A model generated the notes under the pieces. That model was not told where the DNA came from, searched no databases, and saw only the letters and a list, made by a program, of their open reading frames with translations. A stretch of 64,000 nt of DNA from Pseudomonas sp. QS1027 (GTDB lineage: Bacteria; Pseudomonadota; Gammaproteobacteria; Pseudomonadales; Pseudomonadaceae): NCBI RefSeq assembly GCF_002814235.1, contig NZ_PHSU01000007.1, positions 124,001-188,000 on the forward strand, in the 5' to 3' direction. Position numbers and translations under genes: made by a program. Of the stretch, positions 56,073 through 64,000 are shown in pieces (within the stretch, counting starts at the first letter, position 1; each line of letters opens with the position of its first letter).

Positions 56073-57064
56073 ATGGAAGTTGCTGGCCCCGAAGCCTTTC
56101 CGGACCTACCCAGACCTCGTAGCCCTCCTCACTCAGCGCAATATGCACGTAGCCGACCCTGTACGCGCAGAGCGTAAGCTCGCTCAGCTGGGGTCTACCG
56201 CCTTAGCGGCTACTGGTACCCAGCCCGCGAGTTTGACAAGGATCCTGCGACCAACCTGGCTAAAATCTGTCCGATTTCGGGGAAACCTCTTCGCCGGGAT
56301 GCGTTCACAGCGGGTGCCGATTTCGACGACGCTGTTACCCTCTACCAGTTCGACAAGCATCTGCGGCTACTCATGCTGGATGCTATCGAGCGGCTAGAGG
56401 TTAACCTGAAGACTGTGATCGCTCACGTCGTAGGCTATCACCACCCGATGCATATACCGACCCCAAGTTCATCCAGCCCAAGCATGTGAAAAACTTCACT
56501 TCGCGCGGTAAGGTCCGGAACAAGTGGAACGAATGGGGGACTCGGCAGCAGGAACTGCTGAATAGAAGTACCGAGGACTCCATCGTGTGGCACCGCCGTT
56601 CGGGGAGGCCGATTCCTTTCTGGGTAGCGGTGGAGGCGTGGGATTTTGGCGCCCTTTCTCGCTACTTCGAGATGCTTAACGGCACTTACCAGAACCAGAT
56701 CCTGGCAAGGTTTGGCTTGACCGATGCGCGGATCTTCGCCCGCTGGTTGCAGGAGATCAACCTTCTGCGCAATCGCTGTGCTCATCACACTCGGGTCTGG
56801 AATCAGGTATCTCTGAACCCGCTGTCTGCATTGCCTACTGAGCCATATTTCATAGCCCTGAATCTGGATGGCAACGCGTTGACCAGACTCTATGGCCTGG
56901 TGTCTGTTGTCTGGTTCCTGTTACAGAAGATTGCGCCGCGCTCGAACTGGATCAACGCCGTCGCGGACTTGGTTGACACCAAGCCGGGGTTGCCTGGGTG
57001 CACGTTTGCATCGTTTGGGCTCCCGACTGAGACCGGGTTCCCTCGGGCTGCCTTTGGGATCTAG
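56073..57064 (+). pseudogene. Abi_2/AbiF-like HEPN-type abortive-infection gene, frameshifted
   Basis: Homology continues through three frames. The first part, LLAPKPFRTYPDLVALLTQRNMHVADPVRAERKLAQLG, is followed after a missing base near 56194 by VYRLSGYWYPAREF and LYQFDKHLRLLMLDAIERLEV, the Abi_2 signature. After another missing base near 56450 it continues as AYTDPKFIQPKHV, WNEW, and LRNRCAHHTRVWN, whose Arg-x4-His fits the HEPN ribonuclease motif, to the stop at 57064. The ATG at 56073, preceded by CTGGAG, is off the first frame by one base, so a third indel is possible. Either a decayed defence gene or an assembly problem; such proteins act against phage in other bacteria. Confidence 0.75.
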
Positions 57065-57348
57065 CTCACGTCCCCTCCCATCGCTCAACACCGGCGCCAC
57101 CAGAACACCTGCATGACACACAGCGTTTCCTACTCAAGATTTAAAATCAAATCCCCCTTCGATATTCAACAACCCCGTCTACACTCATGGATCTGAACCC
57201 AATAGATGGCATTGTGCCGCATACGGCAAATGAACGGTTTTACGACTATCCGACGACTGACCCTGCGCCACGCTCAAGCTGGCCATGGTCTCGGCGGATA
57301 GCCTTGTTATGCAGTGGAGCTTTGTTCAACTGATTCAGGGAGGAACCT

Positions 57349-58560
57349 ATGTCGTCATCCGGCAACCTGCAGCTACCGCAGCCTGCTCCTCAGGCGAGCG
57401 CTTTTTTCTGGATACCTCTTGTCCCCGCCGCCTTTGGCGTATGCGTGTTGCTGTTGAGCGACTGGCGCCCTGCCAACCTGGCCTGGTCGGCGGGCCTGCT
57501 GGTGGTGGGTGGTCTCGCCGGACTCCTGAACCAGCGTCATTACCGGCAATTGTCAGCCCGGATCCTGAGTGACGCCCAAGCTGCCCTGGTCACCACTGAC
57601 ACGGCGCCCACCGGCGGTCTGGAGGCTGTCTGCCTCGAAGCCATCCCCATCTGGTCCCGGCAAATCGAAAGCTCTCGCACCGAGACCGAAACCGCCATCA
57701 TCGAACTGACCAGCCGTTTCAGCGCCATCGCCGAACATTTGCAACAGACTGTTGATAACTCCCAGGCGACGGCGGGCGATCTGGCCGACCACAACCAGGG
57801 CAGTGCATTGGAGGTCTTGGCCCAGAGCGATGCCGAGTTGCTGCATGTGATCGAGTCGCTCAAAACCATTCAGAAAAGTCGCGACGAGATGCTGGTACAG
57901 GTCCGCAACCTCACCGGCTACACCGGCGAACTGCGGGCCATGGCCGGTGAAGTGGCGGCCATCGCCCAGCAGACCAACCTGCTGGCGCTCAACGCCGCCA
58001 TTGAAGCCGCACGCGCCGGGGAAGCCGGGCGTGGTTTTGCCGTGGTGGCCGATGCGGTGCGGACCCTCTCCAGCCAGTCCAGTGAAACCGGGCAGAAAAT
58101 GTCCGCCAAGGTCGACATCATCAACAACGCCATCACCCAATTGGTGGAGGCCGCCGCCAGCAGCACCGATCACGACAAGGATTCGGTGGCCGAATCGGAA
58201 GCCAGCATCCAGGGCGTCCTTGAGCGCTTCAAAAGCATCACCGGACAACTCTCCGAGTCCGCGGCCCTGCTGCAACGCGAAGGCCTGGGGATTCGCGATG
58301 AGGTGACCGAAGTGCTGGTGAACCTGCAATTCCAGGATCGGGTCAGCCAGATCCTCGCCCAGGTCCGCAACAACATGGAAGCCCTGCTCCGTCACTTGCG
58401 CGAAGCCCAGATGCCGGGCGCCACGGTGGTGGTCGACGCTCCCGCCTGGCTGGCGGAAATGGAGCTGACCTACGCCACTGATGAACAGCGGCGCAATCAC
58501 CGTACGGGCAAGGTCAACGTCAATAAGCCCACGAGTACCCAGGAAATCACCTTCTTTTAG
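57349..58560 (+). CDS. Methyl-accepting chemotaxis protein without a periplasmic sensor domain
   Basis: A 403-residue receptor. Two closely spaced hydrophobic helices (about 18-37 and 46-62) are joined by a loop of only about 8 residues, so no periplasmic sensor exists. The cytoplasmic part has the signalling tip [34 protein letters not shown] (about 203-236, quoted here in two overlapping blocks: [16 protein letters not shown] and [13 protein letters not shown]). The C-terminus ends QEITFF. GGGAGGAACCT precedes the ATG. It opens the chemosensory operon, 9 bases before the receiver gene. It may sense an internal or membrane signal or partner another receptor. The 284 bases upstream hold no convincing gene. 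Confidence 0.85.
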   Translation: MSSSGNLQLPQPAPQASAFFWIPLVPAAFGVCVLLLSDWRPANLAWSAGLLVVGGLAGLLNQRHYRQLSARILSDAQAALVTTDTAPTGGLEAVCLEAIPIWSRQIESSRTETETAIIELTSRFSAIAEHLQQTVDNSQATAGDLADHNQGSALEVLAQSDAELLHVIESLKTIQKSRDEMLVQVRNLTGYTGELRAMAGEVAAIAQQTNLLALNAAIEAARAGEAGRGFAVVADAVRTLSSQSSETGQKMSAKVDIINNAITQLVEAAASSTDHDKDSVAESEASIQGVLERFKSITGQLSESAALLQREGLGIRDEVTEVLVNLQFQDRVSQILAQVRNNMEALLRHLREAQMPGATVVVDAPAWLAEMELTYATDEQRRNHRTGKVNVNKPTSTQEITFF

Positions 58561-58569
58561 GAGCCGGTC

Positions 58570-58938
58570 ATGGCAAAAAATGTAATGGTGGTCGACGATT
58601 CAAGCAGTGTCCGTCAGGTAGTCAGCATCGCGCTCAAAAGCGCCGGCTACGACGTGATCGAAGCCAGCGACGGCAAGGACGCGCTGGGCAAGCTGACCGG
58701 GCAGAAAATTCACCTGATCATCAGCGACGTGAACATGCCGAACATGGATGGCATCACCTTCGTCAAGGAAGTGAAAAAGCTGCCCAGCTACAAATTCACC
58801 CCAATCATCATGCTCACCACCGAGTCCCAGGAAAGCAAGAAACAGGAGGGGCAGGCCGCAGGCGCACGGGCCTGGGTGGTCAAGCCATTCCAGCCGGCAC
58901 AAATGCTCGCCGCCGTATCCAAGCTGATTCTGCCCTGA
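58570..58938 (+). CDS. cheY: CheY-like single-domain response regulator
   Basis: A 122-residue receiver. The acidic pair is Asp9-Asp10 (VMVVDDSSSVRQ), the phospho-acceptor Asp53 (LIISDVNMPNMDG), with the conserved Thr in IIMLTTES and Lys in VVKPFQP. No output domain. It should be phosphorylated by the CheA downstream; the target (flagellar switch or another output) is not known. 9 bases after the MCP gene. Confidence 0.92.
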   Translation: MAKNVMVVDDSSSVRQVVSIALKSAGYDVIEASDGKDALGKLTGQKIHLIISDVNMPNMDGITFVKEVKKLPSYKFTPIIMLTTESQESKKQEGQAAGARAWVVKPFQPAQMLAAVSKLILP

Positions 58939-58980
58939 ACCCGGGCACCACCAGGACCGGGCAAACAGGGAGATTCGCGC

Positions 58981-59280
58981 ATGCCGATCATTTGCCAAGC
59001 AGACACTTCAACCCCGCATCTGGGGATTGAAGGCGAGATGACCATCTACACCGCCGCGGAACTCCATGCGGAGCTGGCGCCGTTCCTGACGCTGGGCAGC
59101 CCCCTGGAGATCGACCTTTCGCAGGTCACTGAAATCGATGGCGCGGGCCTGCAACTGTTGATGCTCGCCAAGCGCGAAACCTTGCGTACGGGCGTTGTGT
59201 TGCAACTGAGCGGACATAGTCCGGCAGTGCTTGAGGTATTCGAACTCTGCGACCTGGGCGGGACGCTGGGGCAGCCGTGA
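58981..59280 (+). CDS. STAS-domain protein of the chemosensory operon
   Basis: A 99-residue STAS protein like anti-sigma-factor antagonists. The core is EIDLSQVTEIDGAGLQLLMLAKRE, followed by a Ser-rich-poor helix and VLEVFELCDLGGTL. In classical antagonists the motif is Asp-Ser-Ser-Gly with a phosphorylated Ser; here it is Asp-Gly-Ala-Gly, so phosphorylation at that place is impossible. It may act as a protein adaptor in the CheA pathway. It lies 42 bases after cheY and 58 before cheA. Confidence 0.88.
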   Translation: MPIICQADTSTPHLGIEGEMTIYTAAELHAELAPFLTLGSPLEIDLSQVTEIDGAGLQLLMLAKRETLRTGVVLQLSGHSPAVLEVFELCDLGGTLGQP

Positions 59281-59338
59281 TCCAGAGCTATAAGCTTCCC
59301 GAGGTTCTTTGACCCCGGGGCGATAAAAGGACTCTATC

Positions 59339-61591
59339 GTGACCATCAATCTCGACCAGGCACAGCAGACCTTCATCGTCGAAGCACGTGAGCTGCTTCA
59401 GGACATGGAGTCGTCGTTGCTGCACCTGGAGTCCGAACCCGACGACAGCGACGCGATCGGAGCGATCTTCCGTGCGGCGCACACCATCAAGGGCTCCGCC
59501 GGACTGTTCGGCTTGAACCCCATCGTCGGTTTTACCCATATCGTCGAGGACGTGCTCGATCGCCTGCGCGAGGGCGCTATCCAGGTCGATGGCGAATTTA
59601 TCGCCCTGCTGCTCAGAAGTGCCGACCATATGCTGGAGCTGGTTGAAGTGGTGGCTGGTGCCGGCGAAGCATTGAGCGACATCGCCCTGGAGCGTGAGGC
59701 GGCGCTACGCCAGGGATTGCAGAACTACCAGGCGGCAAGGGTGGCATCTGTCGTGCCGGCCCTGCTCGATATCCCGGTGGCCCAGCCGGTGCCCGGCCAG
59801 GACTCGGTCAGTTCCGGCTATTGGCACATTTCCCTGCGATTCGGTGCCGATGTGTTCCGCAATGGCATGGATCCCCTGTCCTTTCTTCGTTACCTGAATA
59901 CCCTGGGCGAGATCGTCCATATCTTCACCCTCGCCGATACCCTGCCCGCCCTGGAGCAGTTCGACGCCGAGAGCTGCCACCTGGGCTTCGAGATCGACCT
60001 GGATTCCGATGCCAGCCGCGAAACCATTGCCGAAGCCTTCGATTTCGTCCGTGACGACTGCCAGATCCATATCCTGGCGCCCCACAGTCGAATGGAAGAG
60101 TACCTGCAACTCATCAATGCGCTGCCTGAAGAACCGGCGCGACTGGGGGAAATCCTGACCCGATGTGGTGCCCTGACGGCCAAGGAACTGGAAGACGGTT
60201 TGCGCGCCCAGCGCGAACAGGCTGAATCGGTCGGGACGCCGGCCATGCCACTGGGAGAAATCCTGATTGAGCAGCGTGTGGTCGAATCGGCCGTGGTGCA
60301 GTCCGCGCTGGAAAAGCAGGGCCGTCACCGCGAGCCCCAGGGTGCGGTTGCCGAAGCCCGTTTTGTCCGGGTCAATGCCGACAAGCTGGACGAGTTGATC
60401 AACCTGGTGGGGGAACTGGTCATCGCCAGCGCCGGGGCCAACCTGTTGGCGCGCGGTAGCGCCAACGGGCCGTTGCAGGAGTCCACCTCGGTGGTTTCGG
60501 GACTGGTGGAGGAAATCCTCGACGGCGCGCTGCACCTGCGGATGATCCCCATCGGTGACACCTTCAACCGTTTCCGCCGGGTGGTCCGGGATGTCAGCCA
60601 GGAACTGGGCAAGGACATCGAACTGCTGATCAGCGGTGCCGATACCGAGCTGGACAAGACCGTGGTGGAAAAAATCGGCGACCCGCTGATGCACTTGCTG
60701 CGCAACGCGATGGATCACGGCATCGAATCCCCGTCGGTCCGCGAAGCCGCCGGCAAGCCTGCCAAGGGGCGCTTGCAGCTCAACGCCTTTCACGACTCGG
60801 GCAGCATCGTCCTGGAAATCGCCGACGACGGCGCCGGGCTGAACCGCGACCGGATTCTGCAAAAGGCCGTCGAGCGCGGCCTGGTCCCTGCCGGGGCGAA
60901 CCTGACGGACCAGGAAATCTACAACCTGATTTTCGAAGCGGGATTTTCCACCGCCGAAGCAGTGACCAACCTGTCCGGACGTGGCGTGGGCATGGATGTG
61001 GTCAAGCGCAACATCACCCTCCTGCGGGGCACGGTGGATCTGGATAGCCAACCCGGCCAAGGCACGATCATCCGTATACGCCTGCCGTTGACCCTGGCGA
61101 TCATCAACGGATTCCTGGTGGGCATCGGCCAGATCCACTACGTGGTGCCGCTGGAAATGGTCCAGGAATGCATCGAACTGGATGCGCTGCAGCGTCAGGA
61201 CATGTCGGGAAACAACTACCTGGACCTGCGCGGCGAAGTCCTGCCACTGGTACGTCTACGTGACCACTTCGGTCATGGGGGGCATAACGTGCGCCGCGAG
61301 AACGTGGTGGTGGTGCGGTGTGCCGAGCAGAAGGCCGGGCTGGTGGTCGATGACCTGCTGGGGGAATTCCAGACCGTCATCAAACCCCTCGGCCAGTTGT
61401 TCAATGCGCTGCGCGGCATCAGTGGTTCAACCATTCTGGGCAGCGGTGAGGTCGCGCTGATTCTTGATGTTCCGGCGCTACTGGGGGAGCTGGTCCAGCG
61501 TGAAACCCGGCAGGCCGCTGTTTATTCCTTGACCGATAGCAAACCAGGCAATTCTGCCAACCACACCGCACATGGAGGGGCTCTTCAATGA
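59339..61591 (+). CDS. cheA: Chemotaxis histidine kinase CheA
   Basis: A 750-residue CheA. The Hpt domain has the phosphorylated His48 in [15 protein letters not shown]. About 160-250 is a P2-like domain ([20 protein letters not shown]). About 265-335 has two LGEIL...Q-type helical repeats. The dimerisation helix is [15 protein letters not shown], the N box [14 protein letters not shown], the G boxes EIADDGAGL and [10 protein letters not shown], and the CheW-like C-terminal domain ends near 735. The start is a GTG with AAGGA upstream. Its TGA overlaps the next MCP start (ATGA). Confidence 0.95.
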   Translation: MTINLDQAQQTFIVEARELLQDMESSLLHLESEPDDSDAIGAIFRAAHTIKGSAGLFGLNPIVGFTHIVEDVLDRLREGAIQVDGEFIALLLRSADHMLELVEVVAGAGEALSDIALEREAALRQGLQNYQAARVASVVPALLDIPVAQPVPGQDSVSSGYWHISLRFGADVFRNGMDPLSFLRYLNTLGEIVHIFTLADTLPALEQFDAESCHLGFEIDLDSDASRETIAEAFDFVRDDCQIHILAPHSRMEEYLQLINALPEEPARLGEILTRCGALTAKELEDGLRAQREQAESVGTPAMPLGEILIEQRVVESAVVQSALEKQGRHREPQGAVAEARFVRVNADKLDELINLVGELVIASAGANLLARGSANGPLQESTSVVSGLVEEILDGALHLRMIPIGDTFNRFRRVVRDVSQELGKDIELLISGADTELDKTVVEKIGDPLMHLLRNAMDHGIESPSVREAAGKPAKGRLQLNAFHDSGSIVLEIADDGAGLNRDRILQKAVERGLVPAGANLTDQEIYNLIFEAGFSTAEAVTNLSGRGVGMDVVKRNITLLRGTVDLDSQPGQGTIIRIRLPLTLAIINGFLVGIGQIHYVVPLEMVQECIELDALQRQDMSGNNYLDLRGEVLPLVRLRDHFGHGGHNVRRENVVVVRCAEQKAGLVVDDLLGEFQTVIKPLGQLFNALRGISGSTILGSGEVALILDVPALLGELVQRETRQAAVYSLTDSKPGNSANHTAHGGALQ

Positions 61592-63249
61592 AATGGTTCT
61601 ACGACCTGAGAATAGCAACCAAGCTTATCGCTTCGTTTCTGGTGGTGTTGGCGCTGACGGCGGCGATGGGCGTGTTCGCCGTCATTCAGCTGGGCCAGGT
61701 CAACCAGACGGCCACCGACATGCGCGATAATTGGCTGCCCTCCGTGCGCCTGGCTTCGGGCATGCGGTTTTTTGTCGCCAACTACCGGATCAAAGAGCTC
61801 CGTTACGTGCTCACCGACGATGCGGCGGAACGGACCCAGTATGAACAGGAAGCCGCCGACGCCCGCAAGGAGGTCGACACCCGCATTGTCCGCTATGAAA
61901 AGGATGGGTTGATCTCCAGTCCTGCGGAACAAGCGCTGTTCGATACCTTCAAGACTGACTGGGAGAGCTACCTCGCCTCCAGTAAAACGCTATTGAACGA
62001 GGCCCGGCAGGGATCAAGGGAACAAGCGATGGCTGTTCTCAGGGGGGACTCGAAGCGCACCTTTGAAGTGATCTCCACCGATCTGCTGAAAATAATCGAA
62101 CTCAACGACGCCGGGGCGACGGCCGCCAATCAACGGGGGAACGAGCTTTATACCAACGCCCGGATGTCGATCATGGCCGCAGTCATCGTGGCCCTGCTCG
62201 TGGGCATTGCCCTGGCCTTGTTCATTTCACGGATCATTGCCAATCCGCTGAAAACAGCCGCCAGCGTTGCCAGCCAGTTGGCCGAGGGCAATCTGGCGGT
62301 GACCATCGAGCCGGGTTCCAAGGACGAAACCGGCCGTGTGCTCACGGCGATGCAGACCATGGTCGGCAAGCTCTCGCAGATTATCGGCGAAGTGCGCACG
62401 GCCGCCGACAACCTGGCCAGCGCGTCCGAGGAAGTCAGCGCCACCGCGCAGTCCATGAGCCAGGCCACCAGCGAGCAGGCGGCCAGTGTCGAAGAGACCA
62501 GTGCCTCGGTCGAGCAGATGAGCGCCAGCATCAACCAGAACACCGAGAACGCCAAGGTCACCGACGGCATGGCGAGCAAGGCGGCCAAGGAAGCCACCGA
62601 TGGCGGCGACTCCGTGCAGCAGACCGTCCAGGCCATGAAGAAGATCGCCCAGCGCATCAGCATCATCGATGACATTGCCTACCAGACCAACCTGCTGGCC
62701 TTGAACGCGGCCATTGAAGCGGCGCGCGCCGGGGAACATGGCAAGGGCTTCGCGGTGGTCGCGGCGGAAGTACGCAAGCTGGCCGAACGCAGCCAGGTGG
62801 CCGCGCAGGAGATCGGCGAGCTGTCCACCAGCAGCGTCGAAATGGCCGAGCGGGCCGGGCATTTGCTGAACGAGATGGTGCCGTCGATCAACAAGACTTC
62901 CGACCTGGTCCAGGAGATCACCGCGGCTTCCGAAGAACAGGCGGCCGGTGTGGCGCAGATCAATACGGCGATGAACCAGCTCAACCAGGTCACCCAGCAA
63001 AACGCTTCGAGCAGCGAAGAGCTGGCCGCGACGGCCGAAGAGATGAGCAGCCAGGCTGAACAGTTGCAGCAGGCGATGAGCTTTTTCACGCTGGAGGCGG
63101 CCAACGCGAGCGTGAACGTGGCGCAAGGCAAATCGCGCGCAGCGGGTGGTGGTATGACGCGGTCGGTCGTGCGGGCACCGCAACCGGCCCTGCACAAGAG
63201 TTTCGCCTCGGCCGTCGGCCCTGACGAAAGCGAATTCACCCGGTTCTGA
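61588..63249 (+). CDS. Methyl-accepting chemotaxis protein with 4HB-type periplasmic domain
   Basis: A 553-residue receptor. Transmembrane helix 1 is about 11-31 ([21 protein letters not shown]); a periplasmic four-helix-bundle sensor of about 155 residues follows; helix 2 is about 190-210 ([21 protein letters not shown]). A HAMP domain comes next, then the signalling hairpin [20 protein letters not shown]. It is a standard transmembrane receptor; ligand unknown. Translationally coupled to cheA. Confidence 0.94.
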   Translation: MKWFYDLRIATKLIASFLVVLALTAAMGVFAVIQLGQVNQTATDMRDNWLPSVRLASGMRFFVANYRIKELRYVLTDDAAERTQYEQEAADARKEVDTRIVRYEKDGLISSPAEQALFDTFKTDWESYLASSKTLLNEARQGSREQAMAVLRGDSKRTFEVISTDLLKIIELNDAGATAANQRGNELYTNARMSIMAAVIVALLVGIALALFISRIIANPLKTAASVASQLAEGNLAVTIEPGSKDETGRVLTAMQTMVGKLSQIIGEVRTAADNLASASEEVSATAQSMSQATSEQAASVEETSASVEQMSASINQNTENAKVTDGMASKAAKEATDGGDSVQQTVQAMKKIAQRISIIDDIAYQTNLLALNAAIEAARAGEHGKGFAVVAAEVRKLAERSQVAAQEIGELSTSSVEMAERAGHLLNEMVPSINKTSDLVQEITAASEEQAAGVAQINTAMNQLNQVTQQNASSSEELAATAEEMSSQAEQLQQAMSFFTLEAANASVNVAQGKSRAAGGGMTRSVVRAPQPALHKSFASAVGPDESEFTRF

Positions 63250-63290
63250 TCAACGCCTGGGCGCGGGCCCTTTTCATGCAGGAGAGCAAC

Positions 63291-63824
63291 ATGGGCGCAT
63301 TAACGACTACCCGCCAGGCGGTGGCGGTGCCAATGCAGGAAGCGCAGTACCTGACGTTCCTGCTGGCCGGCGAAATGTTCGCCATCGGCATCCTGGGGAT
63401 CAAGGAAATCATCGAGTTCGGCCATGTCACGCCGGTGCCGATGATGCCCGCCTTCGTGCGGGGCGTGATCAATCTGCGCGGTGCCGTGGTGCCGGTGGTG
63501 GATCTGGGCGCGCGTTTCGGGCAGCAGTGCTCGACCGTGACCCGGCGCAGCTGTGTGGTGATCATTGAAACCAACAACGGGGAGCGCCAGGCACAGGACA
63601 TCGGCCTGCTGGTCGATACGGTGTCCGAGGTGCTGGAAATTCCAGCGGCCGAGATCGAGCCACCACCGAGCTTCGGTGCACGCATTCGCGCCGACTTCAT
63701 CAGCGGCATGGCCAAGGTCGAGGGCAAGTTCGTCATCGTCCTGGACGTTGACCGGGTGTTGTCGGTGGATGAAATGTCGCAGCTGGCGGAGGTCGGTGGC
63801 AGCCACATACACCCGGTGCAGTGA
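63291..63824 (+). CDS. cheW: CheW-type coupling protein
   Basis: A 177-residue CheW. YLTFLLAGEMFAIGILGIKEII starts the first beta-barrel, and MPAFVRGVINLRGAVVPVVDLGARFG is the receptor/CheA-binding block. It links receptors to CheA. The ATG at 63291 has AGGAG six bases upstream; the in-frame ATG at 63276 has none. 41 bases after the MCP gene. Confidence 0.94.
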   Translation: MGALTTTRQAVAVPMQEAQYLTFLLAGEMFAIGILGIKEIIEFGHVTPVPMMPAFVRGVINLRGAVVPVVDLGARFGQQCSTVTRRSCVVIIETNNGERQAQDIGLLVDTVSEVLEIPAAEIEPPPSFGARIRADFISGMAKVEGKFVIVLDVDRVLSVDEMSQLAEVGGSHIHPVQ

Positions 63825-63846
63825 GTGGCGAACAAGGAGCATCAGG

Positions 63847-64000
63847 TTGAACGGCATCAAGCTCGAGGATCGCGAATTCACTCAGTTCCAGGCCTGGCTC
63901 TACGGCGCGGCGGGCATCAGCTTGTCGCCGGCGAAAAAGGCCCTGGTCGCCGGACGGCTGTTCAAGCGCCTCAAGTACCACGAGCTGGAGAGCTACGGTG
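63847..64000 (+). CDS. cheR: Chemotaxis methyltransferase CheR, 3' end outside window
   Basis: The first 51 residues are visible. EDREFTQFQAWLYGAAGISLSPAKKALVAGRL matches the helical N-terminal domain of CheR, which methylates receptor glutamates. AAGGAG lies seven bases before a TTG start. It is the next gene of the chemosensory operon, 22 bases after cheW. Confidence 0.85.
   Translation, partial: MNGIKLEDREFTQFQAWLYGAAGISLSPAKKALVAGRLFKRLKYHELESYG

Noticed and set aside
57142..57165. Possible FliA-type promoter (TAAA, then TTCGATAT) before the chemosensory operon
   Set aside because: The spacer is only 12 bases where about 15 is expected and the downstream element matches poorly.
57187..57333. 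Plus-strand 48-codon frame upstream of the first MCP gene
   Set aside because: No ribosome binding site before the ATG and low-complexity composition; it ends just before the MCP ribosome binding site and looks accidental.

Overview
The window is chromosomal DNA from a Pseudomonas, most likely of the fluorescens group, and it spans the replication origin. The gene order mnmG-rsmG-parA-parB / mnmE-yidC-yidD-rnpA-rpmH / oriC / dnaA-dnaN-recF-gyrB, the glmU-glmR-glmS block beside the nine-gene atp operon, the near-identity of the housekeeping proteins to Pseudomonas families, and the TGTTCCACGTGGAAC-type parS sites all support this. The species is not determined. No tRNA, rRNA, CRISPR array or complete insertion sequence was seen.

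Layout. (1) 1-6.7 kb: accessory metabolism: the end of a LysE-type exporter, a ProA-like aldehyde dehydrogenase, a three-domain flavin/iron-sulfur oxidoreductase, a glutathione transferase, a LysR regulator and an alpha/beta hydrolase. (2) 6.8-27.4 kb: one long minus-strand surface-polysaccharide (O-antigen) operon. WbpA-B-D-E-I make UDP-ManNAc3NAcA from UDP-GlcNAc. Wzm/Wzt export the finished polymer by the ABC route. A 1057-residue methyltransferase/coiled-coil/glycosyltransferase fusion looks like a chain-terminating molecular ruler. Three further glycosyltransferases, an asparagine-synthase-type amidotransferase, two acyltransferases and a membrane-anchored predicted beta-propeller complete the set. 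(3) 27.4-28.7 kb: a gene-free, AT-rich leader region. (4) 28.8-32.9 kb: glmS, its DeoR-type regulator glmR and glmU, which make the UDP-GlcNAc the O-antigen operon consumes. (5) 33.0-40.1 kb: the atpIBEFHAGDC operon for F1Fo ATP synthase. (6) 40.3-46.4 kb: parB, parA, rsmG, mnmG, a DnaA-box cluster, mnmE. (7) 46.5-49.0 kb: yidC, yidD, rnpA, rpmH. (8) 49.0-55.8 kb: oriC, then dnaA, dnaN, recF, gyrB on the plus strand. (9) 55.9-57.1 kb: a frameshifted Abi_2/AbiF-like HEPN gene preceded by an inverted repeat and a structured, possibly RNA-coding segment. (10) 57.3-64 kb: a chemosensory operon (MCP, CheY-like receiver, STAS protein, CheA, MCP, CheW, start of CheR), cut by the window edge.

Nearly everything is transcribed away from oriC: minus strand to the left of dnaA, plus strand to the right. 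Only the first two genes (1-2094) break this. The most interesting signals are the ruler-like fusion with an enlarged Wzt, a glmR promoter with an operator inside its spacer, three parS sites that all encode Phe-His-Val-Glu in frame, a roughly 10-kb field rich in perfect DnaA boxes, and the decayed Abi locus with its candidate RNA.
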